Below are positions 60,529 through 64,000 of a stretch of DNA of 64,000 nt, piece by piece. A program made the translations under genes and the position numbers. The stretch is from Lentilactobacillus fungorum (GTDB taxonomy: Bacteria > Bacillota > Bacilli > Lactobacillales > Lactobacillaceae), in NCBI RefSeq assembly GCF_016860605.1, contig NZ_BNJR01000016.1:62001-126000 (forward strand). Direction: 5' to 3'. Each line of letters begins with the position of its first letter. The stretch's first letter is position 1. The notes below the pieces were generated by a model. That model searched no databases and had not been told where the DNA came from. It was given only the letters and a program-made list of their open reading frames with translations.

Positions 60529-61669
60529 ACGAATTCTAATTGAAATGCTGCGAGATAAGCGAACGTTAGCATTGATGTTTATTGCACCGCTGTTTATTTT
60601 GTCGTTGTTGTACTTTTTGTTTCAGTCCAATACCAACCAAACGGCAACTTTAGGGGTGCGAAACGTTAACTCAGCTTTGGTCAAAGCCATTGATAATAAG
60701 CATGTTAAGATTCGTCAAGTAACTTCTGATACAAGTGCCAAGTCAATTATTCGTGACGATGATTATGCTGGAGTGCTGACGCAAAAAGGTAACCACTTGA
60801 CCCTAACGCTTCAAAATAGTGACCAGAGCAAGAGTGCCATTCTCAAGCAAAGTTTACAAAAGGGACAGATTCAATTAAAGTCAAAAGCAGCTGCCACTAC
60901 CATCAAGGCCCAGGCCGCAGCGCTCAACAAAATGCAAAAAAGTCTTGCGGCCGTCACTCGACAAATGGGTGGTGCCAGCAAAGCAATCCAGCCAATTCGT
61001 GGTGAACAGAAACTAGCAGCACCAAATTATCACTTAGTAACCCACTATTTATATGGCAGCCAAGATTCCACGTATTTTGATACACTGTTGCCCATCCTCA
61101 TTGGCTTTGTCGTCTTTTTCTTTGTTTTCCTGATTTCTGGAATCGCACTGTTGCGGGAACGGACGACTGGGACGTTGAACCGATTGCTGGCGACGCCGAT
61201 TAAGCGAAGTGAAGTGATTGTCGGCTATTTGTTGGGCTATGGCATTTTTGCTCTAATTCAAACGATGCTGGTTGTTTTATTTACGATTTACGTGTTCAAT
61301 ATTCAGATCATAGGGAGTATTTGGAACATCTTTTTGATTAACATTATGCTGGCGGTAGTGGCTTTAACCCTGGGGCTATTAATTTCCACCTTTGCGTCAT
61401 CGGAATTTCAAATGGTTCAGTTTATCCCGATTGTCGTGATTCCCCAGATCTTTTTTTCGGGCATTATTCCGGTTAACCAAATGGCCGATTGGCTACAGCC
61501 GGTTGCTAAAATAATGCCATTGTATTATGGTGCTCAATCGATGAGCAATGTGATTGAAAAGGGCGCCACATTTGTTAATATTGCGCCTAGTTTGGGAGTC
61601 CTATTGTTGTTTATGATCGTCTTTTTGGCGCTCAATCTATTGGCAATGCGCCGTTATCGACAGGTTTAG
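60506..61669 (+). CDS. ABC-2 type exporter permease (DrrB-like)
   Basis: A 387-residue ABC-2 permease. There is one N-terminal membrane helix (ALMFIAPLFILSLLYFLFQS), a large extracytoplasmic loop of about 150 residues (about 40-180), and then five helices including ILIGFVVFFFVFLISGIALL and AVVALTLGLLISTFASSEFQ. RERTTGTLNRLLATPIKRSE is the conserved cytosolic loop of ABC-2 exporters. GGGAGG lies 7 bases upstream. It pairs with the ATPase at 59788. Likely exports a hydrophobic toxic compound, under control of the TetR regulator downstream. Confidence 0.9.
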   Translation: MRLLTMIKRILIEMLRDKRTLALMFIAPLFILSLLYFLFQSNTNQTATLGVRNVNSALVKAIDNKHVKIRQVTSDTSAKSIIRDDDYAGVLTQKGNHLTLTLQNSDQSKSAILKQSLQKGQIQLKSKAAATTIKAQAAALNKMQKSLAAVTRQMGGASKAIQPIRGEQKLAAPNYHLVTHYLYGSQDSTYFDTLLPILIGFVVFFFVFLISGIALLRERTTGTLNRLLATPIKRSEVIVGYLLGYGIFALIQTMLVVLFTIYVFNIQIIGSIWNIFLINIMLAVVALTLGLLISTFASSEFQMVQFIPIVVIPQIFFSGIIPVNQMADWLQPVAKIMPLYYGAQSMSNVIEKGATFVNIAPSLGVLLLFMIVFLALNLLAMRRYRQV

Positions 61670-61774
61670 GTTCTAAAGCCTGCCCGATAAGCATCAGCAA
61701 CTAATATGCCCCATCCGGAAATTACGGTTGATGGCGATTGGTTTACTGATTTTATGGGATGGGCCGGTTGGTGT

Positions 61775-61892
61775 AGGACAGCTGCGCAAAGCAGAAAGTT
61801 GCACCTAAGTCAGCTTGGCCAAAAATCCAAGCCTGGGATTTCTGCCCGAGATGGCTTAGGCTCCAGTTTCTAAGCGCTTTGCTTTGCTCACT
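61775..61892 (+). repeat. hairpin repeat copy C (118 bp)
   Basis: Starts AGGACAGCTGCGCAAAGCAG and ends GCTTTGCTTTGCTCACT. Arms: GCAAAGC / GCTTTGC, GAAAGTTG / AGTTTC, CCTAAGTCAGC / GGCTTAGG, AAAATCC / GGGATTT. It carries several mismatches (for example CAGCTTGGCC against GCCCGAGATGGC), so it is the least perfect of the three full copies here. Confidence 0.85.
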
Positions 61893-61898
61893 GTTATT

Positions 61899-62017
61899 AG
61901 GACAGCTGCGCAAAGCAGGGATCTGCGCGTAAGCACCTCTGGAAAAAATTCCAAACCCGGGAATTTCCTCCAGAGGAGCCTTACACTCCGATCCCTAAGC
62001 GCTTTGCTTCGCTCACT
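61899..62017 (+). repeat. hairpin repeat copy D (119 bp)
   Basis: Starts AGGACAGCTGCGCAAAGCAG and follows copy C after six bases. Arms: GGGATC / GATCCC, GTAAG / CTTAC, CCTCTGGA / TCCAGAGG and AATTCC / GGAATT. The tip differs from copy B at both sides in a matched way (CCTCTGGA/TCCAGAGG instead of CCTCAG/CTGAGG). Confidence 0.88.
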
Positions 62018-62023
62018 GTTATT

Positions 62024-62141
62024 AGGACAGCTGCGCAAAGCAGAAAGCTGCACCTAAGTCAACTTGTCCAAAAATCCAGGCCCGGGATTTTTGGACAAGT
62101 TAACTTAGGCTCCGCTTTCTAACCGCTTTGCTCCGCTCACT
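62024..62141 (+). repeat. hairpin repeat copy E (118 bp)
   Basis: Follows copy D after six bases. Arms: AGAAAGC / GCTTTCT, CCTAAGTCAACTTGTCC / GGACAAGTTAACTTAGG and AAAAATCC / GGGATTTTT around AGGCCC; it is nearly fully complementary. It ends 18 bases before the start codon of the tetR gene, just ahead of GGAGG. Confidence 0.88.
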
Positions 62142-62159
62142 TATTTTGGAGGTAACTTA

Positions 62160-62807
62160 ATGGCAAATAAAGATTTTCAGACACTATTTTCAGAAAGCTT
62201 GGGACAATCCGATTTATCCGTAAAGCAACAAGCTGTTTTGCGGGCGAGCCTAGAGCTATTTTCAGAAAAAGGGTTTGATCGGACGAACACTCGGGATATC
62301 GCTGATCGCGCGAATGTTTCCGAGGGAACGGTTTATAAGCAATTTAAAACTAAAGAGGGGATTTTATCCGCCATCTTGGATCCCTTCATTCATCAGGTTA
62401 TTCCTAAAGCGATTGCTGAGTTTTTAGAGGACATGTCAAAAACGGCGACGCCGACGATTGAGGATTTTTTATTAGTTGCCGTGCAAAATCGAATGAAATT
62501 TGCATTAGCCAATCGGCTTCAGTTAAGGATATTTTTACAAGAGGCTACCCGAGACCCCAGCTTGTTAAATGATTTGGGGGCAGAAGCCGTCAAAATTCTA
62601 GATAGCCCGATTGTAGATTTTTTGAGAAACTATCAACGAGAAGGACAATTGATTGACTGGCCGCTGCCACGAATTGTTCAGTACATGCTTGGGACGGTTT
62701 TAACGTATATCTTGCCTAAAGTTCTCAATGGCGGCGACTTAGATGTTAATAAAGCAAGCCACGAGACTGTTGAATTTGTTTTAAACGGATTAAAGCCAAG
62801 GAAATAA
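62160..62807 (+). CDS. TetR family transcriptional regulator
   Basis: A 215-residue regulator. The N-terminal helix-turn-helix is clear: AVLRASLELFSEKGFDRTNT, then RDIADRANVSEGTVYKQFKT. The C-terminal ligand-binding domain has an Arg-rich central helix (LRIFLQEATRDPSLLNDL). GGAGG lies 8 bases upstream. It follows an ABC exporter operon after three hairpin repeats and probably represses that operon through the AGTGAGAACTCACT palindrome at 59749. The ligand is presumably an exporter substrate. Confidence 0.9.
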   Translation: MANKDFQTLFSESLGQSDLSVKQQAVLRASLELFSEKGFDRTNTRDIADRANVSEGTVYKQFKTKEGILSAILDPFIHQVIPKAIAEFLEDMSKTATPTIEDFLLVAVQNRMKFALANRLQLRIFLQEATRDPSLLNDLGAEAVKILDSPIVDFLRNYQREGQLIDWPLPRIVQYMLGTVLTYILPKVLNGGDLDVNKASHETVEFVLNGLKPRK

Positions 62808-62808
62808 A

Positions 62809-62855
62809 AAAAGCGCGGCAAAACGACCTCACGACGGTCATTTTTGCTGCGCTTT
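62809..62855. terminator. bidirectional terminator
   Basis: AAAAAGCGCGGCAAAA pairs with TTTTTGCTGCGCTTT, with an inner GACC/GGTC stem. T-runs or A-runs on both sides allow action in both directions, between tetR and the convergent reductase gene. Confidence 0.88.
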
Positions 62856-62861
62856 GTGTGA

Positions 62862-63848
62862 TTATTTCAAGATCTCATCAATTCGAGCTAATTCTTCTTT
62901 GGTAAATGTTAAGTTGGCTAACGCCTTTACGTTGTCAACAACTTGTGCTGGTCGGCTGGCCCCGACTAGGACACAAGCTACCTCCGGATCTCTTAGGTTC
63001 CACGCTAAGGCCATTTCGGCCAAAGATTGGTGCCTGGATTGGGCAACTTGGTTCAATTTTTTGACGGTGGCTAGGGTTTGCTCAACCTGATCTTCATGTA
63101 AAAACGGGCTGGTTGATTTATGAGCACGAGAGTCTGCTGGGATGCCGTTCAAATAACGGTCACTCAACAATCCCTGAGCGAGTGAGCTATAACTAACAGC
63201 CGCTTTGTGTTCTGCCCGAAGCACTGGGAATAAATCCTTTTCAGCTGTTCGATCAAACATATTATATCGCGGTTGATGAATGACAAATGGTGTCTTCAAA
63301 TCGTTAAACACCTGCGTAATCGCCTTGGTTTGTTCGCCATTATAATTTGAAATGCCAATGTAGAGAGCTTTTCCTTCGTGAACCAATTCGTCAAGGGCAA
63401 GGGCAGTTTCTTCAATTGGCGTATTTGGGTCTGGCCGATGGGAATAAAAAATATCAAAGTAATCTAAGCCAGTTCGCTTAAGGCTTTGGTCGGCACTAGC
63501 AATAATATACTTTCGAGAACCCCAATCACCGTAAGGGCCAGGCCACATCGTGTAGCCGGCTTTGCTTGCGATAATCATTTCATCCCGGTAAGGCTTCATA
63601 TCACCAGCCATAATTTGACCAAAGTTTTCTTCGGCGCTTCCCGGAATTGGCCCATAATTATTGGCAAGATCATAATAAGTAATACCGAGGTCGAAGGCTT
63701 GGTGAATAATAGCTTTTTGCGTTTCAAACGAATCAACGCTGCCAAAGTTATGCCAGAGTCCAAGACCGATTGCCGAAAGCTTCAAACCGCTTCGACCCAC
63801 ACGTTTGTAAAGCATTTTGTCATATCTTGTTTCTAAGGCTTGATACAT
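62862..63848 (-). CDS. aldo/keto reductase, YghZ (GAP reductase)-like
   Basis: A 328-residue aldo/keto reductase. Expected residues: Asp and Tyr in DLGITYYDLANNYGPIPG (YDxAxxYG), Lys in IIASKAGYTMWPGPYG, and His in DIFYSHRPDPNTPIEE. The NADPH-binding C-terminal CVLVGASRPAQVVDNVKAL follows. The GPxPGSAEE and KAGYxMWPGPYG segments are typical of the YghZ/Kv-beta branch, which reduces L-glyceraldehyde-3-phosphate and other aldehydes such as methylglyoxal. AAAGGAG precedes the ATG by 11 bases. Monocistronic. Confidence 0.92.
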   Translation of the reverse strand: MYQALETRYDKMLYKRVGRSGLKLSAIGLGLWHNFGSVDSFETQKAIIHQAFDLGITYYDLANNYGPIPGSAEENFGQIMAGDMKPYRDEMIIASKAGYTMWPGPYGDWGSRKYIIASADQSLKRTGLDYFDIFYSHRPDPNTPIEETALALDELVHEGKALYIGISNYNGEQTKAITQVFNDLKTPFVIHQPRYNMFDRTAEKDLFPVLRAEHKAAVSYSSLAQGLLSDRYLNGIPADSRAHKSTSPFLHEDQVEQTLATVKKLNQVAQSRHQSLAEMALAWNLRDPEVACVLVGASRPAQVVDNVKALANLTFTKEELARIDEILK

Positions 63849-64000
63849 ATATAATAATCTCCTTTACGACTTCAATTAAGGCACACTTATAGAATAACAC
63901 CTCAAGTGCACTAGAGGTAAAGGAATCAGCGACATGTCACAATCGGTATTTAGTTGTGGACAAACTAGCTGACTAATTCACGGTTGGCGGCTAGGGGATG

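Noticed and set aside
1-64000. tRNA, rRNA or origin of replication
   Set aside because: I looked for tRNA-like cloverleaf ends, rRNA segments and DnaA-box clusters and saw none that I could support.

Overview
The window looks like a chromosomal piece of a low-to-mid GC Gram-positive of the family Lactobacillaceae, most likely Lentilactobacillus or a close heterofermentative relative. The evidence is strong AGGAGG-type ribosome binding sites, several secreted proteins ending in the lactobacillar DUF5776-type surface domain, a choloylglycine hydrolase-family enzyme, ECF-type thiamin-precursor uptake and many small single-gene transporters. The genus is an inference; no rRNA or tRNA gene is present to test it.

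Region 1 (1-5.6 kb) is a decaying accessory region. It holds an intact cupin gene, a Phd/YefM antitoxin with a frameshifted toxin, a frameshifted AlbA_2/ATP-binding regulator, an AAA-type protein cut inside its P-loop, and the C-terminal scrap of a tyrosine integrase. Region 2 (5.6-9.8 kb) has a GNAT acetyltransferase, a DHA2 exporter with its MarR regulator behind a twin palindrome, and a gene-poor stretch with a long inverted repeat and two tiny ORFs. A 1368-residue secreted adhesin-like protein follows (9.8-13.9 kb).

Region 3 (14-24.7 kb) is metabolic. An operon (16.2-20.5 kb) encodes a TIM-barrel isomerase, an ion-transporter-type permease, a KDG-kinase-like PfkB kinase, an OMP-decarboxylase-superfamily enzyme carrying a keto-gulonate-phosphate-decarboxylase-like HSRD motif, and a SIS isomerase. 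A LacI regulator follows it. Next comes a second, opposite-strand pair, a canonical hexulose-phosphate synthase with a SIS isomerase, divergent from an HxlR regulator. I read the first as sugar-acid catabolism and the second as ribulose-monophosphate chemistry. Region 4 (24.9-28.2 kb) has a CinA amidase and a three-gene flavin redox operon: an FMN-binding membrane protein, ApbE, and a ferric-reductase/FNR protein.

Region 5 (28.6-44.2 kb) is an envelope region. Two more DUF5776 proteins flank a run of about a dozen small, mostly cationic secreted proteins mixed with zinc-ribbon membrane proteins. A secreted glycerophosphodiesterase and a fluoride-riboswitch-controlled pair of Fluc channels lie between. 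Region 6 (44.3-64 kb) is housekeeping and transport: an acetyltransferase, a penicillin V acylase-like hydrolase, RecQ, two TPP riboswitches (upstream of thiW and of ykoE-thiY), MFS, APC and TauE transporters, exonuclease III, a DrrAB-type ABC exporter with a TetR regulator, and an aldo/keto reductase.

The least ordinary elements are a family of about 119-bp hairpin repeats (five copies in two clusters at 55.7 and 61.8 kb) whose arms change together between copies, the tandem array of small secreted proteins, and the mixed sugar-acid/RuMP operon.
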